Assembly (NCBI RefSeq): GCF_041260665.1
Contig: NZ_JBGCCT010000004.1
Location: forward strand, 248,001 to 312,000
From: Catenulispora sp. GP43
GTDB lineage: Bacteria; Actinomycetota; Actinomycetes; Streptomycetales; Catenulisporaceae
Direction: 5' to 3'
DNA length: 64,000 bases
Positions 32,803 to 42,151 of this stretch are shown here, in pieces (within the stretch, counting starts at the first letter, position 1; every line of letters starts with the position of its first letter). The position numbers and the translations under genes were made by a program. The notes below the pieces were generated by a model. The model saw nothing but the letters and a program-made list of their open reading frames with translations. It was not told the origin of the DNA and made no database searches.

Positions 32803-33741
32803 ATGGCGAAGAACCCGGAGCGCTTGATGGTGCTCGACACCCCGACGCTGTACTTCCGCGCCTTCTTCGGCGTCCCCGACACGATCCGCTCCCCCGACGG
32901 AATGCCGGTGAACGCAGTGCGCGGCACCCTGGACTTCGTCAGCCACCTGATCGCCACCTACAAGCCGGACCGCCTGGTGGCCTGCTTCGACGCGGACTGG
33001 CGGCCGGCGTTCCGGGTGGAGGCGATCCCGTCGTACAAGGCGCACCGGGTCCTGGAGCCCGAACCGGCCGGTGTGGACGTCGAAGAGGTCCCGGACACCC
33101 TGACCCCGCAGGTCCCGGTGATCGAGGCGGCCCTGGACGCGCTCGGCATCGCGCGCGCCGAGGCCCCCGGCTTCGAGGCCGACGACGTGCTGGCGACCCT
33201 GGCCGAACGCTGGGCCGGCCGCGGCCCGGTCGACGTGGTGACCATGGACCGCGACCTGTACCAGATGGTCGACGACGCCCGCGGCATCCGGGTCCTGAAC
33301 ATCGGCAAGGGCGTCACCAAGCTCGAGGTGGTCACCGACGACACGCTGCGCGAGAAGTACGGCATCACCGGCGGCGAGTACGCGGACTTCGCGGCGCTGC
33401 GCGGCGACCCGAGCGACGGCCTCCCGGGGGTCGCGGGCATCGGCGAGAAGACGGCCGCGGCCCTGATCTCCCAGTACGGCGATCTGGCCGGGGTCCGCGC
33501 CGCGGCCGGGGACCCGGCCTCGGCGCTCAAGCCCGCCCAGCGCAAGCGCATCATCGAGGCCGCCGGCTATCTGGACGCGGCCCCGACGGTGGTGCGCGTG
33601 GTCCGCGACGCCCCGGTGGCAGAGCACGACGATCTGCTGCCCCGGGAGCCGAAGGACCCGATCATGGTGGCGATGCTCGCGGAGAAGTTCGGGCTGAAGG
33701 GCGCCGTCACCCGCGTGACCCGGATGATGGCCGAGCGGTAG
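32803..33741 (+). CDS. 5'-3' exonuclease (PolI N-terminal/FEN-like)
   Basis: 312 residues. The PIN-like domain has LMVLDTPTLYFRAFF, CFDADWRPAFR, FEADDVLATLA and VVTMDRDLYQMV, giving the acidic metal ligands. A helix-hairpin-helix follows: GDPSDGLPGVAGIGEKTAAAL. This is a stand-alone version of the DNA polymerase I 5' nuclease, removing 5' flaps and RNA primers. It is convergent with helY, with a strong hairpin between them. Confidence 0.92.
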   Translation: MAKNPERLMVLDTPTLYFRAFFGVPDTIRSPDGMPVNAVRGTLDFVSHLIATYKPDRLVACFDADWRPAFRVEAIPSYKAHRVLEPEPAGVDVEEVPDTLTPQVPVIEAALDALGIARAEAPGFEADDVLATLAERWAGRGPVDVVTMDRDLYQMVDDARGIRVLNIGKGVTKLEVVTDDTLREKYGITGGEYADFAALRGDPSDGLPGVAGIGEKTAAALISQYGDLAGVRAAAGDPASALKPAQRKRIIEAAGYLDAAPTVVRVVRDAPVAEHDDLLPREPKDPIMVAMLAEKFGLKGAVTRVTRMMAER

Positions 33742-33747
33742 GGCCCG

Positions 33748-33780
33748 GCCGGGCTGCGGCGCGCCGCGCCGCAGCCCGGC
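33748..33780. terminator. Bidirectional hairpin terminator
   Basis: A 15-bp perfect GC stem GCCGGGCTGCGGCGC and complement with a 3-nt loop, between the convergent exonuclease and helY stops. There is no T-run, as is common in this phylum. Confidence 0.75.
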
Positions 33781-33784
33781 ACCC

Positions 33785-36640
33785 TCATCCGTTCATCATC
33801 GAGTAGGCGACCACTCCGCGCCGCAGCCCGTCGATGGCCTCCTGCGCGGCGCCGCGCACCGTGCTCGCCCTGCCCCCGGCCGCCGTGAGCTCTGCGGCGG
33901 CGTTCGCCACCTGGCCCAGCAGGTCGATCAGCTGCTTGCACCAGCGCACGAAGTCCCCCGCGGGCATCTCCACATCCCACAGGACCTCTTCCAGCGCCTT
34001 GCCGGACGCCCAATGGAAAGCCGGCAGCGCGAACCCGAGATCCGGCTCCCGCTGGAACTCCAGGTGGTGGTCCGTCTCCAGCTCCTCGAGCTTCGCCCAG
34101 AGCCGCACCATCTCATCGAGCGTCTTCGGGACCGCGCCTCCGGGCAGCCTCGGCGGCCCGGCGTCGTCGGCCCGCCGCGCCTCGTACACCAGCGCCGACA
34201 CGCAGGCCGCGAGCTCGGGCGGGGTCAGCCCCTCCCAGAGCCCGGCGCGCAGGGTCTCGGCGGTCAGCAGGTCCAGCTCCGTGTAGAGCCGGCCGAGCCG
34301 CTTGCCGATCGGCGTGACCTGGTCGCCGTCCAGGTACCCGAGCTGCTCCAGCAGCCCGCAGACCCGGTCGAAGACCCGGGCGATGCTGTTGGTGCGCCCG
34401 GCGACGCGCTTCTCCAGTGCCTTCGTCTCGCGGTCCAGCTTGTGGTACCGCTCCGCCCAGCGCGCGTGGTCCTCGCGGTCCTGGCAGCCGTGGCAGGGAT
34501 GCGCGCGCAGCGCCTTGCGCAGCCTGCTGATCTCGGTGTCGTCGGCGGCCGCGGAGCGATAGCGGGTCTTGCGATACGGCGGGATCTCCTTGTCCCCCGC
34601 CTTGCTGCGCAGGACGGCGGCCAGGTCCTTGCGCGACTGCGGCGACTTGGCGTTGAAGGACTTCGGGATGCGCATGCGCTCCAGCGGCTCGGCCGGGGTG
34701 GGGAAGTCCGTCACCGACAGCCGGACCACCTGCCGGTCCACCGTCAGCACCACCGGCCGCGGCCCGTCGCCGGTGACCTGCTTGGGACGGCCCGCGGTGG
34801 CGGCCGGTATCCCCGGGTCCAGGACCACGGCCACTCCGGCGCGCTTGCCGGCCGGCACCACGATGATGTCGCCGGGCTGGAGCTTCTCCAGGGACTCCAG
34901 CGCGGCGGCGGTGCGGTTCGCAGCGCCCTGCCGCGACAGGTCGGCCTCGCGCTCGGAGAGCTGGCGGCGCAGCGCCATGTACTCGTCGAAGTCGCCGAGG
35001 TGGCACGTTATGGCCTCGGAGTAGCCCTCCAGGGCGTTCGCGTTCTTGCGCACCTGGCGGGTCAGGCCCACGACGGCCTGGTCGGCCTGGTACTGCGCGA
35101 ACGAGGTCTCCAGCAGGTTGCGCGCCCGCTCGGCGCCGAACTGGCCGACCAGGTTGACCGCCATGTTGTAGGACGGCTTGAACGAGGAGCGCAGCGGGTA
35201 GGTCCGGGTCCCGGCGAGCCCGGCCAGCGCCTTGACGTCCAGGTCGGGCCGGTACAGCACCACCGCGTGGCCCTCGATGTCGATCCCGCGCCGGCCCGCG
35301 CGCCCGGTGAGCTGCGTGTACTCCCCGGCCGTCAGGTCGACGTGGTTCTCACCGTTCCACTTGGTCAGCGCCTCCATCACCACGGTGCGCGCCGGCATGT
35401 TGATGCCCAGCGCCAGCGTCTCGGTCGCGAACACCGCCTTGACCAGGCCCTGGACGAAGAGCTCCTCGACGATCTCCTTGAACGTCGGCAGCATGCCCGC
35501 GTGGTGCGCCGCCACGCCGCGCTGCAGGCCGTCGAACCAGTCGTGGAAGCCCAGGACGTTGAGATCCTCCGAGGGGATCCGGCCGGTCCGCTCCAGCACG
35601 TGCGCCTTGACCCGGGCGCGCTCGTCGGCGTTCAGCAGCCTGACCCCGGCGTGCAGGAACTGCTGCACCGCCGCGTCGCAGCCGGCGCGGCTGAAGATGA
35701 AGGTGATGGCCGGCAGCAGGCCCTCGGTGTCCAGCTTCTCGATGACGTCCACCCGGCTGGGCACCCAGCCGCCGCGGCCGCGGCGCTGGTTCCGGCCGCG
35801 CTGGCCGCGGTTGCCGCCCGCGCCCCCGCCGCCGCGCGGGCCGCCGCGCTTGTACATGGATTCCGAGCCCTCGCGGTTCAGCCGCACCAGCTCGGGGTTG
35901 ACCCGCAGCTCGCGGGCCGCCGAGATGCCGCCCTGGCCGTTGGCCCCGGGCATGGCCTCGCCGTCGGCGCCGTTGGCGAACAGGTCGAACATCCGCCGGC
36001 CGGACAGCACGTGCTGCCACAGCGGAACCGGCCGGTGCTCCCAGACGATGGACTTGGTGTCGCCGCGCACGGTGCGCAGCCAGCCGGCGAACTCCTCGAC
36101 GTTCGACACCGTCGCCGACAGCGCGATCAGGCGCACCGACTCCGGCAGGTGGATGATCACCTCTTCCCAGACCGCGCCGCGGAAGCGGTCGGCGAGGTAG
36201 TGGACCTCGTCCATGACCACGTAGCCGAGCCCGGACAGCGTCCCGGAGCCGGCGTAGAGCATGTTGCGCAGGACCTCGGTCGTCATCACGACGACCGGGG
36301 CCTCGCCGTTGACCGTGTTGTCGCCGGTCAGCAGGCCGACGTTGGCGGCGCCGTGCCGGGCCACCAGGTCGGCGTACTTCTGGTTGGACAGCGCCTTGAT
36401 CGGGGTGGTGTAGAAGCACTTGACGCCCTGCGCGAGGGCCAGGTGGACGGCGAACTCCCCCACCACGGTCTTGCCCGACCCGGTCGGGGCGGCGACCAGG
36501 ACGCTGTCCCCGGCCTCCAGCGCGCGGCAGCCCTCGATCTGGAACCCGTCGAGATCGAAGTCGTAGCCGCCGCGGAAGCGCTGGAACTCGGACAGGGCAG
36601 GCACATCGGGAGCCCGCAGGGGCTCAGCGGGCGATGACAT
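33785..36640 (-). CDS. helY: Ski2/Mtr4-like superfamily 2 RNA helicase HelY
   Basis: 951 residues, normal for actinobacterial HelY. Walker A AAPTGSGKT is at 50-58 and DEVH at 144-147. Motif III is ALSATVSN; QLTGRAGRRGID is motif VI. An insertion rich in Gly/Arg (GGPRGGGGAGG...) lies between the RecA lobes. The C-terminal DSHCT domain includes CHGCQDREDHARWAERYHKLDRE in shortened form CHGCQDREDHARW. It acts in RNA unwinding and turnover. It sits downstream of tatC and the lipid kinase, the standard neighbourhood next to the pafBC-tat genes. Confidence 0.93.
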   Translation of the reverse strand: MSSPAEPLRAPDVPALSEFQRFRGGYDFDLDGFQIEGCRALEAGDSVLVAAPTGSGKTVVGEFAVHLALAQGVKCFYTTPIKALSNQKYADLVARHGAANVGLLTGDNTVNGEAPVVVMTTEVLRNMLYAGSGTLSGLGYVVMDEVHYLADRFRGAVWEEVIIHLPESVRLIALSATVSNVEEFAGWLRTVRGDTKSIVWEHRPVPLWQHVLSGRRMFDLFANGADGEAMPGANGQGGISAARELRVNPELVRLNREGSESMYKRGGPRGGGGAGGNRGQRGRNQRRGRGGWVPSRVDVIEKLDTEGLLPAITFIFSRAGCDAAVQQFLHAGVRLLNADERARVKAHVLERTGRIPSEDLNVLGFHDWFDGLQRGVAAHHAGMLPTFKEIVEELFVQGLVKAVFATETLALGINMPARTVVMEALTKWNGENHVDLTAGEYTQLTGRAGRRGIDIEGHAVVLYRPDLDVKALAGLAGTRTYPLRSSFKPSYNMAVNLVGQFGAERARNLLETSFAQYQADQAVVGLTRQVRKNANALEGYSEAITCHLGDFDEYMALRRQLSEREADLSRQGAANRTAAALESLEKLQPGDIIVVPAGKRAGVAVVLDPGIPAATAGRPKQVTGDGPRPVVLTVDRQVVRLSVTDFPTPAEPLERMRIPKSFNAKSPQSRKDLAAVLRSKAGDKEIPPYRKTRYRSAAADDTEISRLRKALRAHPCHGCQDREDHARWAERYHKLDRETKALEKRVAGRTNSIARVFDRVCGLLEQLGYLDGDQVTPIGKRLGRLYTELDLLTAETLRAGLWEGLTPPELAACVSALVYEARRADDAGPPRLPGGAVPKTLDEMVRLWAKLEELETDHHLEFQREPDLGFALPAFHWASGKALEEVLWDVEMPAGDFVRWCKQLIDLLGQVANAAAELTAAGGRASTVRGAAQEAIDGLRRGVVAYSMMNG

Positions 36641-36704
36641 GCCTCCACCCTAACCGCAAGCTTGATCGCCGCGCCTCAGGTTTGCCGGGCGGGCCCGTCG
36701 GTGC

Positions 36705-36734
36705 TCTCGCGGGGGTCTCGCGGGGGTCTCGCGG
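36705..36734. repeat. 11-bp tandem repeat between helY and the lipid kinase gene
   Basis: TCTCGCGGGGG occurs 2.7 times in direct tandem. It is noncoding, 37 bp after the lipid kinase stop. Confidence 0.85.
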
Positions 36735-36770
36735 CGCAGGTGGCACCCGGTCCGCGACGGCGGTCCGGAC

Positions 36771-37718
36771 TCAGTTCGCGGCCGGTGCGGGCCGGTACAC
36801 CCGCAGCGCGCCGGGCAGGGTCCGCAGCGTCACCGGCAGCGCGCCGATCCGCTCGCCGTCGGCCCAGCAGCTGACGTTCTCGGCGTGCAGCTCGACCACG
36901 GCCGCGTGATGGACGTCCACCTTGGGGTGGTTCACGTGCCGGCCGGAGAAGACCTTGGGGAAGATGGTCAGCAGCGTCGGCTTGGAGATCTTGCGGACCG
37001 CGGTGAGCTGGAACCGGCCGTCGTCCATACGCGCCTCGGGGCAGACCAGCATGCCGCCGCCGTAGGAGGGGCCGTTGCCGACCGCGACCAGCATGCACTC
37101 GGCGTCCACGCTCTGGCCGTCCAGCACGATCCGGAACGCCGGCGCCTTGAAGCGCGGCAGCTCCAGCAGCATCGCCAGGTCGTAGCGGCGCTTGCCGCGC
37201 GGCCAGCTCATCTGGTTGGCGCGGTCGTTGACCTTGGAGTCCAGGCCGCAGGCCAGCACCGTGGCGAACCGGCGGACCACCTCGGCGGAGGTGCCGGCGC
37301 CGACGGTGGCCTCGCCGAGATCGATCTCGCCGATCTCGCCGGCGGCGATCACCCGGGCCGCGGCCTCCGGGTCCTTCAGCGGGATGCCCAGGCTGCGCGC
37401 GGTGTCGTTGCCGGTGCCGGCCGGGATGATCCCCAGCACGGTCCCGGGCTCGGCGGCCAGCAGCCGCAGCCCGGCCGAGACCATGCCGTCGCCGCCGACC
37501 ACCACCAGGGCGGCGTCGGGGTCCTTCAGCAGGGCGTCGGCGGCACGCTGCTCGCCGTCGAAGGCGTCACGGCCGACGATGTCGGTCACCTGGATCCCGG
37601 CGGCGCGCAGCGCGGCGACGGCGCGCTGGCCGGCTGCGGCGCCCGCGCCCTTGGCGGACGTGGGGTTGATCAAGGCGACGACGTGGTCGGGTCTGTGTTG
37701 GTTGCGGCTGCTCGGCAC
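36771..37718 (-). CDS. Diacylglycerol kinase-family lipid kinase
   Basis: 315 residues from a GTG. The DAGK catalytic motifs are ALINPTSAKG at 15-24 and GGDGM at 75-79, then IIPAGTGNDTARSLGIP for nucleotide binding, and GNGPSYGGGMLVCPEARMDDG in shortened form GGGMLVCPEARMDDG. It phosphorylates a lipid such as diacylglycerol or a sphingoid base at the membrane. It sits between tatC and helY on the same strand, as in other actinobacteria. Confidence 0.9.
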   Translation of the reverse strand: MPSSRNQHRPDHVVALINPTSAKGAGAAAGQRAVAALRAAGIQVTDIVGRDAFDGEQRAADALLKDPDAALVVVGGDGMVSAGLRLLAAEPGTVLGIIPAGTGNDTARSLGIPLKDPEAAARVIAAGEIGEIDLGEATVGAGTSAEVVRRFATVLACGLDSKVNDRANQMSWPRGKRRYDLAMLLELPRFKAPAFRIVLDGQSVDAECMLVAVGNGPSYGGGMLVCPEARMDDGRFQLTAVRKISKPTLLTIFPKVFSGRHVNHPKVDVHHAAVVELHAENVSCWADGERIGALPVTLRTLPGALRVYRPAPAAN

Positions 37719-37785
37719 CCGCAGACGTTAGCAGCGCGCGCCCTCCCGCGTCATGGCGGCGTGACCGGCGCGTTATCGCGGGACG

Positions 37786-38751
37786 CTACGTGAGGTCGTC
37801 GTAGTCGTCGTCGAAGCTGCGGCGGACCTGCTCGACGGGGCGCGCCTGGTCGACCGGGACCGGGCTCAGATCGAGATCGGAGGCCTCGTCCGGGGACAGG
37901 TTGGCGTTGATGTTGCGCGCGGCGCGGCGCTTGTCGTTCACCACGGCGATGCCGATGGCGGTGTAGTAGAGCAGGCACATCGGCGCGGCCAGGGCGGTCA
38001 TGCCCAGCGGCTCGCCGGTCGGGACCGCCGCCGCGGCGAAGATGAAGATGCCGAAGGTGACGTAGCGCCAGGTCTTCTTCAGCCGCTCGGCGGACAGCAC
38101 GCCGGTGAAGTTCAGCGCGACGACGATCAGCGGGATCTCGAAGGAGACCCCGAAGATCAGGACCATCCGCATGAAGAAGCCGATGAACGTCTCCAGCGGC
38201 AGGTTGTTGGACGCCACGTCCGGGGTGAAGCCGAGTAGCACCTTCATGATGCTGGGGAAGATCAGGTAGCACAGGCCGGCACCGGCGGCGAACAGCGGGA
38301 CCGCGGCGGAGACGAAGCCGATGCTGTACTTCTTCTCGTTCTTGTGCAGGCCCGGCGCGATGAACGCCCACAGCTGGTACAGCCACACCGGCGAGGACAG
38401 CAGCAGGCCGACCAGCAGCGAGACCTTCAGGCTGACCGACAGGCCCGCGGTGGCGCCGGTGATGGTCAGCAGGCCGTTCTTGCAGTACTTGGTCGGCTTG
38501 CCGATGCCGTTGACGTTCTTGATGTCGCAGACCGTGTGGGCCAGCTCGTGGATCACCCACTCGTGGACGAACCAGCCGGCGATCGCGCCCAGCGCGATGC
38601 CCACCGAGGCGCGGAACAGCCGGGTGCGCAGCTCGCGGATGTGCTCGCCGAGCGGCATCCGGCCCTCGGGGTCCTTGGGGACCTTCACGGCCTTCGGCGG
38701 CTTGCTCTTGCCCTTGGGCCGGGTCCCGTTGGCGCTGGCCTGCGTCGTCAT
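37786..38751 (-). CDS. tatC: Sec-independent protein translocase TatC
   Basis: 321 residues with six membrane helices. The conserved cytosolic N-terminus is MPLGEHIRELRTRLFRA, followed by the first periplasmic loop with a Cys pair (CDIKNVNG...KYC) and the family motif FIAPGLHKNEKK. A Pro/Asp-rich acidic tail ends in DDDYDDLT. It is the twin-arginine signal receptor and works with TatA, encoded 16 bp upstream. Confidence 0.95.
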   Translation of the reverse strand: MTTQASANGTRPKGKSKPPKAVKVPKDPEGRMPLGEHIRELRTRLFRASVGIALGAIAGWFVHEWVIHELAHTVCDIKNVNGIGKPTKYCKNGLLTITGATAGLSVSLKVSLLVGLLLSSPVWLYQLWAFIAPGLHKNEKKYSIGFVSAAVPLFAAGAGLCYLIFPSIMKVLLGFTPDVASNNLPLETFIGFFMRMVLIFGVSFEIPLIVVALNFTGVLSAERLKKTWRYVTFGIFIFAAAAVPTGEPLGMTALAAPMCLLYYTAIGIAVVNDKRRAARNINANLSPDEASDLDLSPVPVDQARPVEQVRRSFDDDYDDLT

Positions 38752-38767
38752 GGTGTCGGGGGTCCGT

Positions 38768-38992
38768 TCAGTTCTGGGCGTTGTCGGCGCGCTGGGCGCC
38801 GCCGTCGACGATCGTGCCGGGGATCACCTTGGCCTCGGGCAGCTCCACGTCGTCCGCCGCGGACTGCATCTCGGACTTCATGATCCGCGCCGACTTGCGG
38901 ACGTTGCGCACCGAGTCCGGCAGCCGGTTGCGCCCGAACAGCGCCCACGCGGCGAGCACGATCAGACCGATCTCGATCAGCCTCATGAACAC
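38768..38992 (-). CDS. tatA: Twin-arginine translocase subunit TatA
   Basis: 74 residues from a GTG with AAGGGGG 7 nt upstream; an ATG two codons in (38986) is possible. One short membrane helix (LIEIGLIVLAAWALF) is followed by the hinge FGRNRLPD and an amphipathic helix SVRNVRKSARIMKSEM. The tail is short and acidic. It is somewhat divergent from the usual FGxKKLP pattern but clearly TatA/E-like. Translated just before tatC. Confidence 0.9.
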   Translation of the reverse strand: MFMRLIEIGLIVLAAWALFGRNRLPDSVRNVRKSARIMKSEMQSAADDVELPEAKVIPGTIVDGGAQRADNAQN

Positions 38993-39067
38993 GGGCCGAC
39001 CCCCTTCACTGCGACGAGCCCCCGGTGAGCGGGCGTCACGGACACGAACACGGGCACGTTGCGAAGA

Positions 39068-39277
39068 CTAATCGTGCTGGGCCCGTGCCCGCATCGCCTT
39101 GACGCCCTCCATTTCCTGAACACCGCGCAATGTCTCACTCGCGTCGTTCAGAGTCTGGGTGGTCTTCTTCAGTTCCCGGATCAGCCCCTTGGCCGCGGCG
39201 AACACCCGCCAGCCGAAGGCGGCGGTGATCACCAGGGTGAGGACGACGGTGACCGTGATCAGCAGGACCCAGTACAT
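39068..39277 (-). CDS. Small single-helix membrane protein with coiled coil
   Basis: 69 residues. An N-terminal membrane helix (YWVLLITVTVVLTLVITAAFG) is followed by about 40 residues of charged coiled coil (LIRELKKTTQTLNDASETL). It starts 8 bp after the zinc-ribbon gene and precedes tatA, so it is in the pafBC-tat operon. Its orientation (short exported N-terminus, cytosolic coil) resembles TatA-like or DUF948-like small proteins. The function is unknown. Confidence 0.75.
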   Translation of the reverse strand: MYWVLLITVTVVLTLVITAAFGWRVFAAAKGLIRELKKTTQTLNDASETLRGVQEMEGVKAMRARAQHD

Positions 39278-39285
39278 GCCAGAAA

Positions 39286-40080
39286 CTATAGGGCCTGGCC
39301 CGGCCCGCGACGCAGGGCCAGGGTGGCCACACCGGAGGATTTCAGGATCGCGGCCAGCTCCGGCCCGGCCGGCCGGCGCACCCGCGCCCCGCAGGCGGGG
39401 CAGGTGAAGAGGTAGCGGTTGGCTTCGGCGCCGTCGCCGGTCTCGACGAAGCGGAGGTCGGAGACGGCGACGTACTGGGGTCCGCAGTCCGGACAGCGGA
39501 CCCGGAAGTCGGCGGCGGACGGCGGCTGGGGCTGCGGGGGCGGCGCCGGCCGGGCCGGCCCCTGGCTACGGAGCGCGACGGACTCGACACCGATCGCGGC
39601 CAGGGCGTCGGAGAGGTCTGCCAGGCCGCCGGTCAGGGCCCGGAGACGGACGCGGCCGTCGGGTTCGGGGGTGGGGGCGGGGTCGCGGTCGGGGTCGGGG
39701 TCAGGGTCAGGGTCAGAGGCAGAGTCGAGGTTGGGCGGCGCGGCCGGGCCGGAGCCGGCAGCGGTCGCGGCACGGTCGGCCTCGGCCGCGGGTTCGCCTG
39801 TTTCGGCGGGCGGGCTCGCGGCGGCGCCGGCGCGCATCTCGACCAGCGTGCCGAATCCCTCACCATCGGCCGCCTGCTCATCCCCCGCGTCGAACCAGTC
39901 CGACTCTCCCGCCGCCCCGTCCGCCCCATCCGCTCGCCGCAGGTGCCCGAAGGCCTCGCCGACCGGCCGGGGTGCGCGGGGCGCCAAATCCGATACCGAT
40001 TCCGATGCCGATTCCGATGCCCGGCGGCCGCGGAACCAGTCGCTCGCGTCGGGTGCGGGCGGGTCGCCCGCTTCGCTCAC
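39286..40080 (-). CDS. Zinc-ribbon protein with long disordered region
   Basis: 264 residues from a GTG sharing GTGA with the pafC stop. Residues 1-150 are acidic, Pro/Ala-rich and disordered, with a run of Asp-Pro repeats (PDPDPDPDRDP) encoded by a 6-bp tandem at about 39681-39719. The C-terminal part holds two Cys pairs, CPDCG and CPACG, about 40 residues apart, which fit a zinc ribbon. It is in the operon pafB-pafC-this gene-small membrane gene-tatA-tatC. I do not recognise a family. Confidence 0.7.
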   Translation of the reverse strand: MSEAGDPPAPDASDWFRGRRASESASESVSDLAPRAPRPVGEAFGHLRRADGADGAAGESDWFDAGDEQAADGEGFGTLVEMRAGAAASPPAETGEPAAEADRAATAAGSGPAAPPNLDSASDPDPDPDPDRDPAPTPEPDGRVRLRALTGGLADLSDALAAIGVESVALRSQGPARPAPPPQPQPPSAADFRVRCPDCGPQYVAVSDLRFVETGDGAEANRYLFTCPACGARVRRPAGPELAAILKSSGVATLALRRGPGQAL

Positions 40081-41048
40081 GCCGGGACCTCGGCGTCGCC
40101 GTACAGCGCCAGTGCCTCCGCGGCCGTCTTGCGGACCTGGTCGGCCAGGGCCGGGGGGTCGACGATGCGGCCGTCGGCGCCCAGGCGGAGGACCAGGCGC
40201 AGGATGCGGCCCTGGTCGGGGGCCCGCAGGGCGATGCGCAGGCCGCCTTCGGGGAGTTCCTCCACGCCCTCGTTCGGGTAGTTCTCGGCGACCCAGCGGG
40301 CGTGGCGGGTGACCTCCAGGGTGACCAGCGGGTCGTCGGCCGCGGGCCGCAGGACGCCGTCGTCCAGGTCCTGCGGTTCGGCGGACTCCGGGATCTCGGC
40401 GGCGACGTCCAGGACGTCGATGGCCACTATGCGCGACAGGCGGAAGACGCGGACCGCCTCGCTGCGGCGGCACCAGCCCTCCAGGTAGGCGTGGCCGTCG
40501 GAGAGGATCACGCGCATCGGGTCCACGTCGCGTTCGGTGACCTGGTCGCGGGACGGGACGAAGTACTCCAGGCGCAGGCGGCGGCCGGTGTCCAGGGCCT
40601 GGCGGATGCGGTCCAGGACGGTGGCGCGCGCCTCGAAGGCGACGGTGACGCGCTGGGACGCCTCCGCGCCGCGCTCGCCGGCCGCCTCCTCCAGTTTGGC
40701 GATGGCGCGCAGCAGCGCGTCGCGGTCGGCGACGCCGGGGAGCTGCGCCAGCGCGCGCAGGGCGACCAGCAGGGCCACCGCCTCGCGCACCGAGAAGCGC
40801 AGCGGGCGCACGATGGCCTCGGCGTTCTCCAGGTGGATGGTGCCGCCCTCGCCGATGTGCGCCTCCATCAGGTCGTCCGGCAGACCGCCGGGCAACCCGC
40901 ACATCCACAGCGTCTCCAGGTCCTTGCGCAGCTGCTTCTCGGAGACGTTGAACTCGCCGGCCACCTCGGTCAGCTTCGCGCCCTCGTGCTCCAGCAGGTA
41001 GGGCACCAGGTTCAACAGCCGGCGGACCTGCGCCGCGGCGCCGCTCAT
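40077..41048 (-). CDS. pafC: WYL-domain regulator PafC
   Basis: 323 residues, start sharing ATGA with the pafB stop. The N-terminal winged helix is LNLVPYLLEHEGAKLTEVAGEFNVSEKQLRKDL (in part). The WYL region has RLRLEYFVPSRDQVTERDVDP and YLEGWCRRSEAVRVFRLSRI, then the C-terminal WCX domain. With PafB it forms the heterodimeric activator of the mycobacterial DNA-damage response; single-stranded DNA is the reported signal there. Confidence 0.92.
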   Translation of the reverse strand: MSGAAAQVRRLLNLVPYLLEHEGAKLTEVAGEFNVSEKQLRKDLETLWMCGLPGGLPDDLMEAHIGEGGTIHLENAEAIVRPLRFSVREAVALLVALRALAQLPGVADRDALLRAIAKLEEAAGERGAEASQRVTVAFEARATVLDRIRQALDTGRRLRLEYFVPSRDQVTERDVDPMRVILSDGHAYLEGWCRRSEAVRVFRLSRIVAIDVLDVAAEIPESAEPQDLDDGVLRPAADDPLVTLEVTRHARWVAENYPNEGVEELPEGGLRIALRAPDQGRILRLVLRLGADGRIVDPPALADQVRKTAAEALALYGDAEVPA

Positions 41049-42151
41049 CGGGAGGCTCCCGTCATCTCGCCGGTGTCGGAGCGTTCAGTGCGTTCAGTGC
41101 GTTCAGTGCGTTCGGCGCCGGCCTGCGCGCCGATCCGGACGCCCGGGTGTGTCATCTCGTCGCTGGCGGCCAGCGCGTTGCCGGCCACGGCCGCGCGCAG
41201 CCGGCCGACCACCGCGGCGCGCAGCTCCGGGGGCTCCAGGACCTGCACGTCGGGGCCGAACTCGGCGAGCCAGCCGGCCATGCCGGTGTTGCGCGGCACG
41301 GTCAGCACGTCCCAGCCGGTCGGCTCGCCGTCGCGCAGCTCCGGCTCGCACTCGGTGGCCCGGCGGCGCAGCAGGAAGCCGGTGTCGGCCTTCAGCCGCA
41401 GCCGGGCGGTGCCGACGTTGCGGTTCTGCTTCCAGGCGAAGTCGGCGACCTTGGCGTGCACGTCCATGTCGTCGGGCACCGGCTCGGTCAGGTGCCCGGC
41501 CAGCAGCACCACCTCGCCGACGATGCGGTCCAGCCGGAACATGCGGTCGGCGCCGCGGTCCCGGTCGTACCCGGCCAGGTACCAGTGCCCGCGCCAGGAG
41601 TCGATGGCCCACGGCTCGACCTTGCGCTCGGCCGGGTCCACCTCGCCGGACTTGCGGTAGCGGAAGGACACCGGGCGCCGGTCGCAGATGGCCTGCAGCA
41701 GCGGCTCGAACGCGCTGGTCTCGGTACGCACCCGCGGCTCGATGCCGGACTGGCTGATGTCCCCGACCTCGATGCCCGCGCTCTTGAGCTTGAGCAGCGC
41801 CGAGGAGGCGTCGGAGGCCAGCACCGCCTGCTGCCAGAAGCGCGCGGCGACGCCGAGCACGGCCGCCTCGTCCCGCTCCAGGCGGATCTCCGGCAGGTTG
41901 TAGGAGTCCTTGGGGATCCGGTAGCCGATCTCGTCCTCGAACAGCGCGCTGTTGGTGCCGGTCTCCAGCGGGATGCCCATCTCGCGGAGCTCGTCCTTGT
42001 CCCGCTCGAACATACGCTCGAAGGCGTCGTCCGTGGGGCACTCGCGATACGGCTCCAGCGTGGCGCGGAGCCGCTCCTTGGTCACGTACTGCTTGGACGC
42101 GAGCAGGCAGATGACCAGGTTCACCAACCGCTCGGTCTTCGTGGCGGGCAT
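41045..42151 (-). CDS. pafB: WYL-domain regulator PafB
   Basis: 368 residues from the ATG at 42151, which has AGGAGAG at the right distance; upstream frame extension lacks homology. Winged helix: LVNLVICLLASKQYVTKERL. WYL region: VSFRYRKSGEVDPAERKVEPW, GHWYLAGYDRDRGADRMFRLDRI. A C-terminal tail carries ERTERTERT from a 9-bp DNA repeat. It pairs with PafC, whose gene overlaps by 4 bp. Confidence 0.92.
   Translation of the reverse strand: MPATKTERLVNLVICLLASKQYVTKERLRATLEPYRECPTDDAFERMFERDKDELREMGIPLETGTNSALFEDEIGYRIPKDSYNLPEIRLERDEAAVLGVAARFWQQAVLASDASSALLKLKSAGIEVGDISQSGIEPRVRTETSAFEPLLQAICDRRPVSFRYRKSGEVDPAERKVEPWAIDSWRGHWYLAGYDRDRGADRMFRLDRIVGEVVLLAGHLTEPVPDDMDVHAKVADFAWKQNRNVGTARLRLKADTGFLLRRRATECEPELRDGEPTGWDVLTVPRNTGMAGWLAEFGPDVQVLEPPELRAAVVGRLRAAVAGNALAASDEMTHPGVRIGAQAGAERTERTERTERSDTGEMTGASR
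41082..41117. repeat. 9-bp tandem repeat at the pafB 3' end
   Basis: CGTTCAGTG occurs three times exactly and a fourth time as CGTTCGGCG. In frame it encodes Glu-Arg-Thr repeats near the C-terminus of PafB. Confidence 0.9.
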
